Shown: in pieces, positions 1-8,480 of the stretch
Numbering within the stretch: position 1 is the first letter of the stretch
How the letters are laid out: every line of letters begins with the position of its first letter
Assembly: GCA_945882005.1 (NCBI GenBank)
Contig: CAMCWG010000048.1
Span: 1 to 13,415 of the forward strand
DNA length: 13,415 bases
Direction: 5' to 3'
DNA from: Bordetella parapertussis
Lineage (GTDB): Bacteria > Pseudomonadota > Gammaproteobacteria > Burkholderiales > Burkholderiaceae_B
Notes under the pieces: generated by a model
Told to the model about the DNA's origin: nothing
The model's input: only the letters and a program-made list of their open reading frames with translations
Databases searched by the model: none
Translations under genes and position numbers: made by a program

Positions 1-779
1 CGGTTGGGCGTGCAATCATTGATTACATTTTCCCTGGTGAGGAAAACGGTAGCATCCCGCTCATCGGTGTCACTGGATCGAGTGGCACCACCGAAGTGTC
101 TAACTTGGTTTTTCACCTACTCAAACAGTGTGGCGATTGTGTTGCCCTAGCCAATACATCAGGACTGTATGTCGGTGATCGCGTACTACACCAGCAGGAC
201 AGCGCGAACTGGAAACAGGCGCAACGGGTCCTACTAAACAAAGACGTTGAAGCAGCGGTGATTGAGAATCAAGGCAGACAAATTCTGACAGAAGGACTTG
301 CCTATGAACACTGTAGTGTTGGCATTGTTACTAACATTGCCTATTCCGATGCATACAAGCATCCAGACGTTGCGTATCACGCCTTCGAGAATGCTGAAGA
401 TCTGATTAAGATTTTCCGTACACAAGTCGATGTTGTGTACACAACAGGTCACGGGATCCTCAATGCGCAAGACGAAAACGTTGTAGCCTTGTCCGAGTAC
501 TGCGACGGCGAAGTCATTTTCTACGCAAGCTCCCCAGACAACAAAGTTTTACAAGAGCACGTTGCTACCGGCAAACGCGCTGTGTCCGTAGAGAACTCGC
601 ACGTGACACTGATTACCGGAACTGAACGTCTCGCAATCTTTTCGCTCGACGCGCTCTCCCCTCAAGCCAGAAACACCCCTCAAACGCTCGAGACAATTCT
701 GGCCTCAGCGGCAGCCGCCTGGGTGTCAAAACTCTCAGTCGAACAAATCCGGGCAGGGCTGACCTCTTATGTGTTTTAG
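1..779 (+). CDS. Cyanophycin synthetase-like protein (CphA'/CphA2 type), 3' part only
   Basis: The 5' end lies outside the window; the reading frame is open from base 3, so a GTG at 96 is internal, not the start. The visible 258 residues match the Mur-ligase-like half of cyanophycin synthetases, which make the Asp/Arg storage polymer from ATP, Asp and Arg: an entry block VGRAIIDYIFPGEENG, then IPLIGVTG, VEAAVIENQGRQILTEGL, SVGIVTNI, and a closing alanine-rich helix before EQIRAGL. The P-loop, normally G-T-N-G-K-T-T in CphA1, reads G-S-S-G-T-T-E here (about bases 75-95), so the ATP-binding lysine is gone, and the ARGGI block is also altered. The protein stops after GLTSYVF, where CphA1 continues with a C-terminal Mur domain. 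Both traits fit the shorter second synthetase known in betaproteobacteria (CphA') and cyanobacterial CphA2, which is known to polymerise beta-Asp-Arg. A decayed CphA1 is the alternative. Confidence 0.8.
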   Translation, partial: VGRAIIDYIFPGEENGSIPLIGVTGSSGTTEVSNLVFHLLKQCGDCVALANTSGLYVGDRVLHQQDSANWKQAQRVLLNKDVEAAVIENQGRQILTEGLAYEHCSVGIVTNIAYSDAYKHPDVAYHAFENAEDLIKIFRTQVDVVYTTGHGILNAQDENVVALSEYCDGEVIFYASSPDNKVLQEHVATGKRAVSVENSHVTLITGTERLAIFSLDALSPQARNTPQTLETILASAAAAWVSKLSVEQIRAGLTSYVF

Positions 780-875
780 CTCAACCCTTTAAACAGCGTG
801 GGGACCGTCGTTTCGGGCGGAATTCCTTAGTAAAATAGTCAATTATTTATTCATATTCACAAAGGCCCATCAAGC

Positions 876-3086
876 ATGACTGCCCGCACCTCTTGCCACC
901 GCCTTCAGGTCGCCACCCCACTCTACAACTTCATCGAACAACAAGTACTTCCGGGCACTGGCGTGACCAGCGCCGATTTCTGGAAAGGCTTCGATGCAAT
1001 CGTGCACGACCTTGGCCCAAAAAATGCGGCATTACTGGCTGAGCGTGATCGCATTCAAACTGAGATGGACACATGGCATCGTGCGCACCCCGGTCCCATT
1101 CAAGACATGTCTGCTTACAAGGCGTTTCTTACAAAAATTGGCTACCTTGCTCCGATCCCAGCCAATGCTAAGGCAACAACGACCAATGTAGATGCCGAGT
1201 TAGCACTGCAGGCCGGACCACAACTCGTCGTTCCTGTTCTCAATGCGCGCTATGCACTGAATGCAGCTAATGCACGCTGGGGTTCCTTGTACGATGCACT
1301 GTATGGCACTGATGCAATCTCTGAAGATAGCGGTGCAACGCGCGCTGGTGGCTACAACCCAGTGCGCGGAGCCAAGGTGATCGCCTATGGACGCAAGTTC
1401 CTGGATCAAGCTGCGCCCCTCGCATCGGGATCGCACAGCGACGTCACACGCTACGCAGTCAAAGCTGGGACCTTAACGGCAACACTCAAGAATGGTGCGA
1501 TTACCGGCCTGGCTGATGGCAACAAATTCGTTGGCTACCAAGGCGATGCGTCTGCACCGAGTGCGATACTGCTTGTGAATCACGGGTTGCACATTGATAT
1601 TCAAATCGACAGCACCACCAGCATTGGTCAAACGGATCCGGCAGGTGTCAGCGACATTATTCTCGAAGCGGCACTGTCGACGATTCTCGATTTGGAAGAC
1701 TCTGTTGCTGTGGTGGATGCTGACGACAAAGTGTTGGCCTACAGCAATTGGCTTGGCATCTTAAAAGGCACCTTGGTAGAAAGCGTGAGCAAAGGCGGCA
1801 AGACGTTTAACCGCACGCTCAACGCTGATCGCAAATACACAGCCGCTGCCGGCGCGCATTCCGCTAAAGATGGCGTGATCACCCTGCACGGTCGGTCCTT
1901 ATTGTTTCTGCGTAACGTTGGCCATTTGATGACCAACCCAGCAATCATCGACGGCAACGGCAACGAAATCTTTGAAGGTATTCTGGATGCCGTCGTCACA
2001 GTCGCAATCGCATTACACGACTTAAAGAGAAACAAAGAACACGCCTTTGGTAATTCGCGCACTGGTTCAGTCTATATCGTCAAGCCCAAGATGCATGGCC
2101 CAGCAGAAGTCGCTTTTGCGAACGAACTGTTCGGTCGCGTTGAGGCCATTCTTGGCTTACCTGCCAACACCGTCAAACTCGGCATCATGGACGAAGAGCG
2201 TCGCACGAGCGTCAACCTCAAGGCATGCATCAATGCAGCACCTGCGCGCGTCGCATTCATCAACACAGGCTTCCTCGATCGGACCGGCGATGAAATGCAC
2301 ACAGCAATGCAAGCTGGTCCGATGATCCGCAAAGGCGACATGAAATCCAGCGCTTGGCTGTCGGCTTACGAGAGTAGCAATGTGTTGACTGGCTTGTCAT
2401 GCGGGCTGCGCGGTCGTGCTCAAATCGGTAAGGGCATGTGGGCGATGCCAGACCTGATGGCGGCAATGCTTGAACAAAAAATTGCACATCCCAAAGCGGG
2501 CGCCAACACGGCTTGGGTGCCCTCGCCTACGGCCGCAACCTTGCACGCCTTGCACTATCACCAGGTGGATGTGTCAGCTGTTCAGTCTGAACTTGAAAAA
2601 CTTGACGCACCGGCAGAAATTGACCGCTTGCTGAACGACATCTTGCAAATTCCAGTTGCAGCAAAACCGTCTTGGTCCGCTTCGGATATTCAACAAGAGC
2701 TCGACAACAATGCGCAAGGGATTCTTGGTTACGTCGTTCGTTGGATTGATCAAGGTGTCGGTTGCTCTAAAGTTCCAGACATTCATAACGTCGGCCTCAT
2801 GGAAGACCGCGCGACATTGCGCATTTCGAGCCAGCACATTGCAAACTGGCTCCACCATGGAATTGTCACTGAAGCGCAAGTCAACGAAACCTTGCAACGC
2901 ATGGCGAAAGTCGTCGATGGTCAAAATGCGGGTGACCCACTTTACAAGCCCATGGCACCAAATTTTGAAGCCTCCTACGCCTACCGTGCAGCGCGAGACT
3001 TAGTGCTAAAAGGACTCGAACAGCCAAGCGGTTACACCGAACCCCTGCTGCATGCCTGGCGCCTAAAGGTCAAAGCACAAGCCTAA
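876..3086 (+). CDS. glcB: Malate synthase G
   Basis: Cytosolic enzyme condensing glyoxylate with acetyl-CoA and water to malate and CoA, the exit of the glyoxylate shunt and of glycolate, glycine or ureide breakdown. The product has 736 residues, close to the usual 720-730 of isoform G. Family motifs are present in order: LDLEDSV (271-277), [14 protein letters not shown] (343-356) holding the active-site Arg346, IMDEERRTS (437-445) with metal ligand Glu440, [15 protein letters not shown] (461-475) with metal ligand Asp468, and [14 protein letters not shown] (640-653) with catalytic base Asp644; these match E. coli Arg338, Glu427, Asp455 and Asp631. The C-terminus [13 protein letters not shown] is also typical. 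The ATG is preceded by AAAGG at about 10 bases. It stands 96 bases after the synthetase gene and 25 before the M20 gene, so it may head or share that transcript. All catalytic residues seem intact. Confidence 0.97.
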   Translation: MTARTSCHRLQVATPLYNFIEQQVLPGTGVTSADFWKGFDAIVHDLGPKNAALLAERDRIQTEMDTWHRAHPGPIQDMSAYKAFLTKIGYLAPIPANAKATTTNVDAELALQAGPQLVVPVLNARYALNAANARWGSLYDALYGTDAISEDSGATRAGGYNPVRGAKVIAYGRKFLDQAAPLASGSHSDVTRYAVKAGTLTATLKNGAITGLADGNKFVGYQGDASAPSAILLVNHGLHIDIQIDSTTSIGQTDPAGVSDIILEAALSTILDLEDSVAVVDADDKVLAYSNWLGILKGTLVESVSKGGKTFNRTLNADRKYTAAAGAHSAKDGVITLHGRSLLFLRNVGHLMTNPAIIDGNGNEIFEGILDAVVTVAIALHDLKRNKEHAFGNSRTGSVYIVKPKMHGPAEVAFANELFGRVEAILGLPANTVKLGIMDEERRTSVNLKACINAAPARVAFINTGFLDRTGDEMHTAMQAGPMIRKGDMKSSAWLSAYESSNVLTGLSCGLRGRAQIGKGMWAMPDLMAAMLEQKIAHPKAGANTAWVPSPTAATLHALHYHQVDVSAVQSELEKLDAPAEIDRLLNDILQIPVAAKPSWSASDIQQELDNNAQGILGYVVRWIDQGVGCSKVPDIHNVGLMEDRATLRISSQHIANWLHHGIVTEAQVNETLQRMAKVVDGQNAGDPLYKPMAPNFEASYAYRAARDLVLKGLEQPSGYTEPLLHAWRLKVKAQA

Positions 3087-3100
3087 GCTGTCGATCAACA

Positions 3101-3105
3101 AAGGA
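3101..3105 (+). promoter_or_regulatory. Ribosome binding site setting the M20 gene start
   Basis: AAGGA lies 6 bases before the ATG at 3112. An in-frame TTG at 3109 also exists but would leave only 3 bases of spacing, so the ATG at 3112 is chosen. Confidence 0.7.
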
Positions 3106-3111
3106 ATTTTG

Positions 3112-4575
3112 ATGAACGCACCCGTCCCAAATTTAGATACCGCGCAAGTTCTCTCTTCGGTAACGCAAGCCTGGGACGAGGATCTTGTCGGACAACTGAG
3201 CGACTACATTGAAATTCCTGCGAAATCTCCTGCCTTTGATCCAGACTGGCTCAAGGCGGGATACCTCGACACCGTCTTGCAGCGCGCGGCATCCTGGATC
3301 GAAGCGCAGAAGGTGCCCGGACTAAAGCTCGAGGTCCTTCGACTGCCAGGTCGCACACCTGTAATGTTCTTTGACGTTGCGGCTACTCGGACGACAACGC
3401 CTAGCAGCCAAACCATTCTGATGTATGGTCACCTCGATAAACAACCGGAGTTCGACGGTTGGCGGGCGGGACTTGGTCCATGGACACCGAAGTATCTCGA
3501 TGGCAAGCTTTACGGACGTGGAGGTGCTGATGATGGCTATGCAGCCTATGCAGCCATTACCGCCATCCAGGCACTTAAAGAACAGAAGGTCGAGCACCCT
3601 CGAATTGTGGGCTTGATTGAAACCTGTGAAGAAAGTGGCTCGCCTGACTTGCTGCCTTACATCGATGTTTTAAAACCCAAAATGGGCGACGTAGGCTTAG
3701 TCATCTGTTTGGATAGCGGCGCAGGTAACTACGATCAGTTATGGCTGACGACGAGCCTGCGCGGTATGGCTGCAGGTGTGCTGAAAGTTGAAATCCTTAC
3801 GGAAGGCATTCATTCCGGCGATGCGTCGGGGCTAGTCCCCTCAAGCTTTCGTATCATGCGACAAGTGCTCGATCGTCTAGAAGATAGCGAAACCGGTAGG
3901 CTATTGCCACAGAGCTTTCATTGCGAGATGCCCGTGGAGCGCAAACAACAAGCGCAGGCAACAGCCGCAATCCTTGGTGATCAGATTTACAAGCGCTTCC
4001 CTTGGGCACACCATGACTGCGGCGGTTCAACGCTGTTTGCTATTCCCACCACACTAGATCCTGTCGAGGCACTCGTGCGGCGGACTTGGATGCCGACACT
4101 TAGCGTCACCGGTGCAGAGGGCTTCCCCGCGCTCAAAGACGCGGGCAACGTTTTACGTCCCTACACAGCCTTCAAACTGAGCTTAAGACTGCCTCCGCTT
4201 ATCGACGCCGCTGCAGCCGTTACCGAACTAAAGACGCTGCTCGAGGACAATGCACCCTATCAAGCCAAGGTCACCTTCCATGCTGAAGGTGCATCGAGCG
4301 GCTGGAACGCGCCCACCACTGCACCTTGGTTTGAGCAGGCGCTCAACAGCGCTAGCATGGCGCACTTTCAGGCACCCGTTGGATACATTGGCCAAGGCGG
4401 TACGATCCCACTGATGAACTTGCTGAGCCAAGGTTTCCCCAAGGCGCAGATGATGGTCTGCGGCGTTCTCGGACCGAAATCCAATGCACACGGCCCGAAC
4501 GAGTTTTTACATGTTCCCTTTGCCAAAAAACTCACCGCCGCAGTGGCGCAAGTAATGGCGCAGTTCCCTTCCTAA
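3112..4575 (+). CDS. M20-family zinc metallopeptidase (carnosinase/dipeptidase-like)
   Basis: A cytosolic di-zinc hydrolase of 487 residues without a signal peptide. M20 enzymes cut dipeptides or remove acyl groups from amino acids. Visible motifs: YGHLDKQPEFDGW (105-117) with zinc ligand His107; GRGGADDGYAAY (135-146) with bridging Asp140; CEESGS (172-177) with general base Glu173 and zinc ligand Glu174; CLDSGAG (199-205) with ligand Asp201; GIHSGDASG (232-240) opening the dimerisation lid domain with substrate-contacting His234; SNAHGPNEF (457-465) with final ligand His460. The EESGS and GIHSG forms are closest to the carnosinase/dipeptidase branch rather than DapE or ArgE. The next gene, 17 bases on, is another amide-bond hydrolase, so the pair may process one N-acyl or dipeptide compound. 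A role on beta-Asp-Arg from cyanophycin is conceivable given the synthetase upstream, but nothing in the sequence proves it. The substrate is unknown. Confidence 0.9.
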   Translation: MNAPVPNLDTAQVLSSVTQAWDEDLVGQLSDYIEIPAKSPAFDPDWLKAGYLDTVLQRAASWIEAQKVPGLKLEVLRLPGRTPVMFFDVAATRTTTPSSQTILMYGHLDKQPEFDGWRAGLGPWTPKYLDGKLYGRGGADDGYAAYAAITAIQALKEQKVEHPRIVGLIETCEESGSPDLLPYIDVLKPKMGDVGLVICLDSGAGNYDQLWLTTSLRGMAAGVLKVEILTEGIHSGDASGLVPSSFRIMRQVLDRLEDSETGRLLPQSFHCEMPVERKQQAQATAAILGDQIYKRFPWAHHDCGGSTLFAIPTTLDPVEALVRRTWMPTLSVTGAEGFPALKDAGNVLRPYTAFKLSLRLPPLIDAAAAVTELKTLLEDNAPYQAKVTFHAEGASSGWNAPTTAPWFEQALNSASMAHFQAPVGYIGQGGTIPLMNLLSQGFPKAQMMVCGVLGPKSNAHGPNEFLHVPFAKKLTAAVAQVMAQFPS

Positions 4576-4592
4576 ACCTATAAAAACTGATC

Positions 4593-6320
4593 ATGACAAG
4601 CGCAGCAATTCTTATTATTCGTAACGGTCTCATTGTTGACGGCTCAGGTGGCAAACCATTTGTCGGCGATATAAAAATAGTGAATGGGCTCATCGCTCAG
4701 GTCGGTTCAGTCTCCGGCACGGCGGACAAAGAGATCGATGCAAAAGGCATGCTGGTCACGCCAGGTTTTGTCGACATCCACACACACTATGACGGGCAGG
4801 TGACGTGGAGCAATAAGCTAGCTTCCTCCTCCCAGTTAGGTGTCACCACAGTAGTGATGGGGAACTGCGGCGTCGGCTTCGCACCATGCAAAGAAGAGCA
4901 TCGCGACATCATGATGCGACTCATGGAAGGCGTAGAAGACATTCCTGGTATTGTGCTCGAGGAAGGCCTGCCCTGGAACTGGAGTACCTTTCCGGAGTAT
5001 CTCGACGCTCTGGAAGCGCGACAATTCGATATCGATGTGGCAACACAAATTGGTCATGCGCCACTGCGCATTCATGTCATGGGTGATCGTGGCGCAGCGC
5101 GCGAACCAGCAACAGAGCAGGACAAGGCGGAAATGGCCCGCCTCGCGGCAGAGGCCGTCAAAGCAGGTGCGCTTGGATTTACGACCTCGCGCACCATCCT
5201 GCACCGTAGCAGCGATGGAAGTCAAACACCGAGCCTGGGCGCTGCCGAAAGTGAGTTGACTGCGATTGCGAAAGGCCTCGGAGACATTGGTTTAGGCACG
5301 CTGCAATTGGTGACCGACTTCGATGATGTCGATGAAGAGTTCGCCATGTTGCGTCGTATCGTTGAGGCCTCAGGTCGCCCTTTGTCTCTGACCTTACTTC
5401 AGCACGAACACCTGCCCAATCGCTGGCGACGCGTGATGGAACACATGCATGATGCGACCGATGCAGGGCTCAAGATGAAAGCACAAGTCGGCGCCCGTCC
5501 TGTTGCGCTAATTTTCAGCTTTGCGCTATCGCTTTGCCCCTTCACGCAACTCCCGTCTTTCGAAGCGCTCAGGCACCTAAATCCTGAGGAACGCCTTAAC
5601 CGGCTCCGCGACCCAGTGGTTCGAGAAAAAATTCTTGCGGAAGAACATACCGAGGCGATGTACAAACGTCGTGTGGCTAACTTCGAGAATCTCTTTCCTC
5701 TTGGGGACCCACCAGACTACGAACCAGCGCCGGAAGATAGTATTGCTGGGCGTGCACGCCGAGCGGGTCAAGAACCTGCGGCTTTCGCCTACGACTATCT
5801 GCTGGGCAATGACGGGACTGCGATGCTGTACCGTCCGCTCTATAACTACGCCGATCAAAATCATGACGTCTTAAGGGAAATGTTACTAGATCGCGATACG
5901 GTCCCCGGCCTGAGTGATGGCGGCGCGCACTACGGGTATATCTGTGACACGAGTTTTCCAACTTATTTACTCACCCACTGGGCACGAGACCGTAGCCGTG
6001 GAGAAAAAATCCCGCTCGAAGATCTCGTCAAATTGCAAACTCAAGACACCGCTGCAACCGTCGGGCTAAACGATCGCGGACTTCTGAGGCCTGGGTACAA
6101 GGGCGATGTGAACATCATCGACTTTGAAAAACTCAAGTTACACAGCCCGAAAATCGTCTATGACTTACCCGCCGGCGGACGCCGCCTAGGACAAAGCGCT
6201 GACGGTTATGTTGCGACGATTGTGTCTGGCGTTGTGACCTATCAAAATGGTGTCGCGACCGGGGCATTGCCAGGAAAACTCATCCGTGGCGCCCAGAAAA
6301 CATTGAACATCGCAGCTTAA
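4593..6320 (+). CDS. Amidohydrolase-superfamily protein, N-acyl-D-amino-acid deacylase-like
   Basis: A 575-residue metal-dependent amidohydrolase, probably cytosolic. The N-terminal beta-sandwich half ([14 protein letters not shown], 6-19) leads into the TIM barrel at [13 protein letters not shown] (57-69) with metal ligands His63 and His65. [10 protein letters not shown] (90-99) carries Cys92, matching the zinc cysteine of D-aminoacylases. LLQHEHLP (268-275) supplies His271, and GLSDGGAH (439-446) the catalytic Asp442. The C-terminal [12 protein letters not shown] and [13 protein letters not shown] return to the sandwich domain. D-aminoacylases also have a zinc histidine in a TH-x-R motif; the matching stretch here, near 238-245, reads QLVTDFDD with no histidine. 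The length exceeds classical D-aminoacylases (about 480) owing to an insert around 310-400. The start has no obvious Shine-Dalgarno, and the 17-base gap suggests translation coupled to the M20 gene. A deacylase or cyclic-amide hydrolase is likely; the substrate cannot be told. Confidence 0.85.
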   Translation: MTSAAILIIRNGLIVDGSGGKPFVGDIKIVNGLIAQVGSVSGTADKEIDAKGMLVTPGFVDIHTHYDGQVTWSNKLASSSQLGVTTVVMGNCGVGFAPCKEEHRDIMMRLMEGVEDIPGIVLEEGLPWNWSTFPEYLDALEARQFDIDVATQIGHAPLRIHVMGDRGAAREPATEQDKAEMARLAAEAVKAGALGFTTSRTILHRSSDGSQTPSLGAAESELTAIAKGLGDIGLGTLQLVTDFDDVDEEFAMLRRIVEASGRPLSLTLLQHEHLPNRWRRVMEHMHDATDAGLKMKAQVGARPVALIFSFALSLCPFTQLPSFEALRHLNPEERLNRLRDPVVREKILAEEHTEAMYKRRVANFENLFPLGDPPDYEPAPEDSIAGRARRAGQEPAAFAYDYLLGNDGTAMLYRPLYNYADQNHDVLREMLLDRDTVPGLSDGGAHYGYICDTSFPTYLLTHWARDRSRGEKIPLEDLVKLQTQDTAATVGLNDRGLLRPGYKGDVNIIDFEKLKLHSPKIVYDLPAGGRRLGQSADGYVATIVSGVVTYQNGVATGALPGKLIRGAQKTLNIAA

Positions 6321-6341
6321 TTATTTATAACGGAGACAAAT

Positions 6342-6659
6342 ATGGCAATTTATGAATTACGCACCTATACCGTCACAGTCGGAAAGATGAACGACGTGGT
6401 GGCACTCTACAAAGCAGAAGGATGGCCTGCACTGTCAAAGCACCCGCAAAAACTTTGCGGCTACTTTACTGGTGACATTGGCGCACTGAATCAACTTGTA
6501 CACCTATGGAAGTTTGATGACGACGCAGATCGTCGTGCTTTTTGGGCAGGCGTATACGGCGATCAGGCCTTCATGAACTTCGCGAAGCAACTACGCCCAA
6601 TGTTGCAGCAACAAGAAAACAAACTGTTACTCGGCGCACCCTGGGGCCCGAATCCCTAA
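6342..6659 (+). CDS. NIPSNAP-family small protein
   Basis: A 105-residue protein that fits the NIPSNAP domain, a dimeric alpha/beta-barrel (ferredoxin-like) fold. It opens with the hallmark IYELRTYTVTVGKM (3-16), followed by GYFTGDIGALNQLVHLWKFDD (about 45-65), where the LNQLVHLW strand is the usual core, then an Arg-Arg-x-Phe-Trp helix and the end LLGAPWGPNP. GGAGA ends 5 bases before the ATG, and the gene lies 21 bases after the amidohydrolase, so it is co-transcribed. The biochemical role of NIPSNAP proteins is mostly unknown; in bacteria they often sit beside catabolic enzymes. Here it is the last gene of the plus-strand run. Its stop codon touches the stop codon of the opposing gene. Confidence 0.88.
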   Translation: MAIYELRTYTVTVGKMNDVVALYKAEGWPALSKHPQKLCGYFTGDIGALNQLVHLWKFDDDADRRAFWAGVYGDQAFMNFAKQLRPMLQQQENKLLLGAPWGPNP

Positions 6660-7448
6660 CTAGTCAAAGCGGGTCTCTACACGACCGAACGTACCAAAAT
6701 CGGCGATCAAATGATCGCCGATTTTTACTGGAACAGGCACCACACAGGTGCCCGTCATGACGATCTCGCCCGCCTTGAGGCTCATACCATGATCAAGTAA
6801 TTCGTTGGCGAGCCAGGCGAGCGCGATACGCGGATCACCAAGCACATTGCTGCCGACACCCTTGGCAACATGTGTCCCGTTTTGCAAGACGTTTACCTGA
6901 TGCTGTGACAGATCGACGCTGCGCCACTCTTGCGTGACTTCACGACCCAATACAACGAAGCAAGCGCATGCAAAGTCTGCAATCAATTGAGCCTCGCCTG
7001 CTTTCGCGAAATCCATAAAGCGTGAGTTGGGGATCTCGATCGCAACATGCAGAGCTTGCACACAATCCATCACCTCGCTCACACTGAGCGGCGCAGCCGA
7101 TGCACGCGTGACATCCCGTCCTATGCGAAAGGCAAACTCAGCCTCTGCAACAGCCATCGCGTTACGACTCAAGGACACGACTTGCGTCTCAGGCAAACAA
7201 CGTGACTGCAGCAGGCGGCCTGCAAGCGGACCGCTCACACCGATATGCTGCTGGCCGGCCTGACTCGTTGCGGCAATCTTCCAGCCCAAGGGTGATTCGC
7301 CGCACGCATCAAAGAGAGCGCGTTGCACAGCATAGCCTTCAGATCTAGTCTGAGGCCGAGAGGCCGCCACGATCTCCTCGATACGGGCGTGCTCGTGCCA
7401 TGCGGGCAACAATTGATTAACGGCTTGTTGGAATTGGGCTGTGTTCAT
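6660..7448 (-). CDS. 2-keto-4-pentenoate hydratase / FAH-family protein (MhpD-like)
   Basis: A 262-residue cytosolic protein of the fumarylacetoacetate hydrolase fold, the length typical of MhpD/HpaH-type hydratases. These add water to 2-hydroxy-2,4-dienoates in meta-cleavage pathways; relatives act as 4-oxalocrotonate decarboxylases. Visible marks: GWKIAATS (55-62), AEAEFAF (101-107) with metal-binding Glu102 and Glu104, AIEIPNSRF (136-144) with third ligand Glu138, LGDPRIALAWLANEL, and GEIVMTGTCVVPVPVKIGD in which TGT is the family signature. No meta-cleavage dioxygenase or aldolase is in the window, so the true reaction is open. The ATG is poorly supported by a Shine-Dalgarno sequence. The gene is convergent with the NIPSNAP gene, with no bases between the stops, and divergent from the binding-protein gene. 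Codons 242-251 form a strong palindrome. Confidence 0.9.
   Translation of the reverse strand: MNTAQFQQAVNQLLPAWHEHARIEEIVAASRPQTRSEGYAVQRALFDACGESPLGWKIAATSQAGQQHIGVSGPLAGRLLQSRCLPETQVVSLSRNAMAVAEAEFAFRIGRDVTRASAAPLSVSEVMDCVQALHVAIEIPNSRFMDFAKAGEAQLIADFACACFVVLGREVTQEWRSVDLSQHQVNVLQNGTHVAKGVGSNVLGDPRIALAWLANELLDHGMSLKAGEIVMTGTCVVPVPVKIGDHLIADFGTFGRVETRFD
6696..6726. terminator. Bidirectional intrinsic terminator inside the hydratase coding end
   Basis: Arms AAAATCGGCGATC (6696-6708) and GATCGCCGATTTT (6713-6725) pair perfectly over 13 bp around the loop AAAT. On the plus strand a run of five T (6722-6726) follows the GC-rich stem, 37 bases after the NIPSNAP stop, which suits termination of that operon. 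On the minus strand the mirrored run of four T follows the stem, but there it lies before the hydratase stop and encodes residues 242-251, so translating ribosomes should normally keep it from folding. Confidence 0.78.
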
Positions 7449-7556
7449 AAATAGATCTTAATAACGCGTTTGAAATTCAAAGGTAATGACGATTGCATTA
7501 AGTTAACATCCATCAATCCGACAGTACAGCAACAGACTTAGGTCAAAGGTTTCTTC
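7449..7556. promoter_or_regulatory. Divergent promoter region with a 13-base palindrome
   Basis: This 108-base AT-rich spacer must drive both the hydratase (minus) and the binding-protein gene (plus). It contains the perfect inverted repeat TTTGAA-A-TTCAAA at 7469-7481, a plausible operator. TTAACA at 7503-7508 is a possible -35 box for the plus gene, though the matching -10 is weak. No regulator gene is in the window. Confidence 0.45.
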
Positions 7557-8459
7557 ATGAAAAAAATCATGCTTGGTGCGATTTCTCGCAACTACTTCAA
7601 CCTGCCTATCTGGATCGCAGCCCATCAGGGTATGTTTGAACAAGAGGGTTTGGATGTCACGATTGACTTGCATGAACCTATTGATGAAGTATGGCGACGA
7701 CTTCAAGACGGTCGTCTCGATATCGCCTTGGGAGTCACCGAACATATTATTTTGGATAGTGAAGGTGGCGGAACCTTAGAAATCATTGGCGGCAATATCA
7801 ATCGCCTGCCCTTCTCTTTTATTTCAGGCAAAGACGTTAAAACCTTTGAAGACTTGCGCGGTCGCACTGTGGGCGTATCGTCAATTGAGGCTGGAAGCTC
7901 ATCGCTTGTGATGAAGATTATGTCGGCTTATGGCCTGCATTATCCGCAAGACTATAAGATTGTCGCGTGCGGTCCTATCCTCGCCCGCTGGGAGATGCTT
8001 CAAGCCGGCAAAATTGATGCAGGCCTGCAAGGCGCACCGCTAAACTATATTGCGCTCGACCAAGGCTACAACTCTCTTTGTGAACCACGTGAGAGCTTTC
8101 CCTGGTTTCAGTTCACCTCATTGAATGTCGACGGTCGCTGGGCTCGCGCAAACCATGCAACTGTCGTCGCCTTCATGCGCGCCTTCATTCGCGCACACGA
8201 CTGGTTTTATGCCAACAAAGCGGGGTGTCAAAAAATTGCTGTAGCTGAGACTGGCATCACACCGGAATACGCCGATCGGGCTTGGGAAGAGTACACACAA
8301 GCAGAGATATTCCCAAGAAATGCACAAGCCAATCCCGCTTCGATTCAGTCGCTCATTGAGATTAGCGCGCTCTTGCGTAATGTGCCTAAACGTGCAGGCA
8401 CCCAAGCGCATTCCTACATAAACGAAACCTATCTCAATGAGGCGCGGCAATCGCTGTGA
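7557..8459 (+). CDS. NMT1/SsuA-like substrate-binding-fold protein without signal peptide
   Basis: A 300-residue protein with the layout of periplasmic binding proteins of the nitrate/sulfonate/thiamine-precursor type (NMT1/THI5-like): IWIAAHQGMFEQEGLDVTI (18-36), then LQDGRLDIALGVTEHII (49-65), DLRGRTVGVSSIEAGSS (99-115), the hinge MLQAGKIDAGLQGAP (147-161), and a C-terminal helical lobe. Such proteins normally have an export signal, but here the first beta strand KKIMLGAI starts at residue 2, and an in-frame stop at 7539-7541 leaves no room for an upstream leader. AAAGG at 7545-7549 supports this ATG. No permease or ATPase gene is adjacent. It may be a cytosolic sensor or an enzyme using this fold (as in THI5 or 4,5-dihydroxyphthalate decarboxylase relatives) rather than a transport receptor. 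Divergent from the hydratase, it is probably controlled with it. Confidence 0.8.
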   Translation: MKKIMLGAISRNYFNLPIWIAAHQGMFEQEGLDVTIDLHEPIDEVWRRLQDGRLDIALGVTEHIILDSEGGGTLEIIGGNINRLPFSFISGKDVKTFEDLRGRTVGVSSIEAGSSSLVMKIMSAYGLHYPQDYKIVACGPILARWEMLQAGKIDAGLQGAPLNYIALDQGYNSLCEPRESFPWFQFTSLNVDGRWARANHATVVAFMRAFIRAHDWFYANKAGCQKIAVAETGITPEYADRAWEEYTQAEIFPRNAQANPASIQSLIEISALLRNVPKRAGTQAHSYINETYLNEARQSL

Positions 8460-8480
8460 TTGTCGTTAGGTTCGAGCAGA

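Noticed and set aside
96..779. GTG at 96 as the start of an independent small gene
   Set aside because: The frame is open upstream to the window edge and encodes conserved synthetase sequence, so the GTG is internal.
805..820. Small stem CCGTC/GGCGG after the cyanophycin synthetase gene as a terminator
   Set aside because: Only 5 bp with a wobble pair, and no T-tract follows.
831..836. TAAAAT as a -10 box for malate synthase
   Set aside because: No convincing -35 hexamer at 15-19 bases, so a promoter is not called, although one may exist in this gap.
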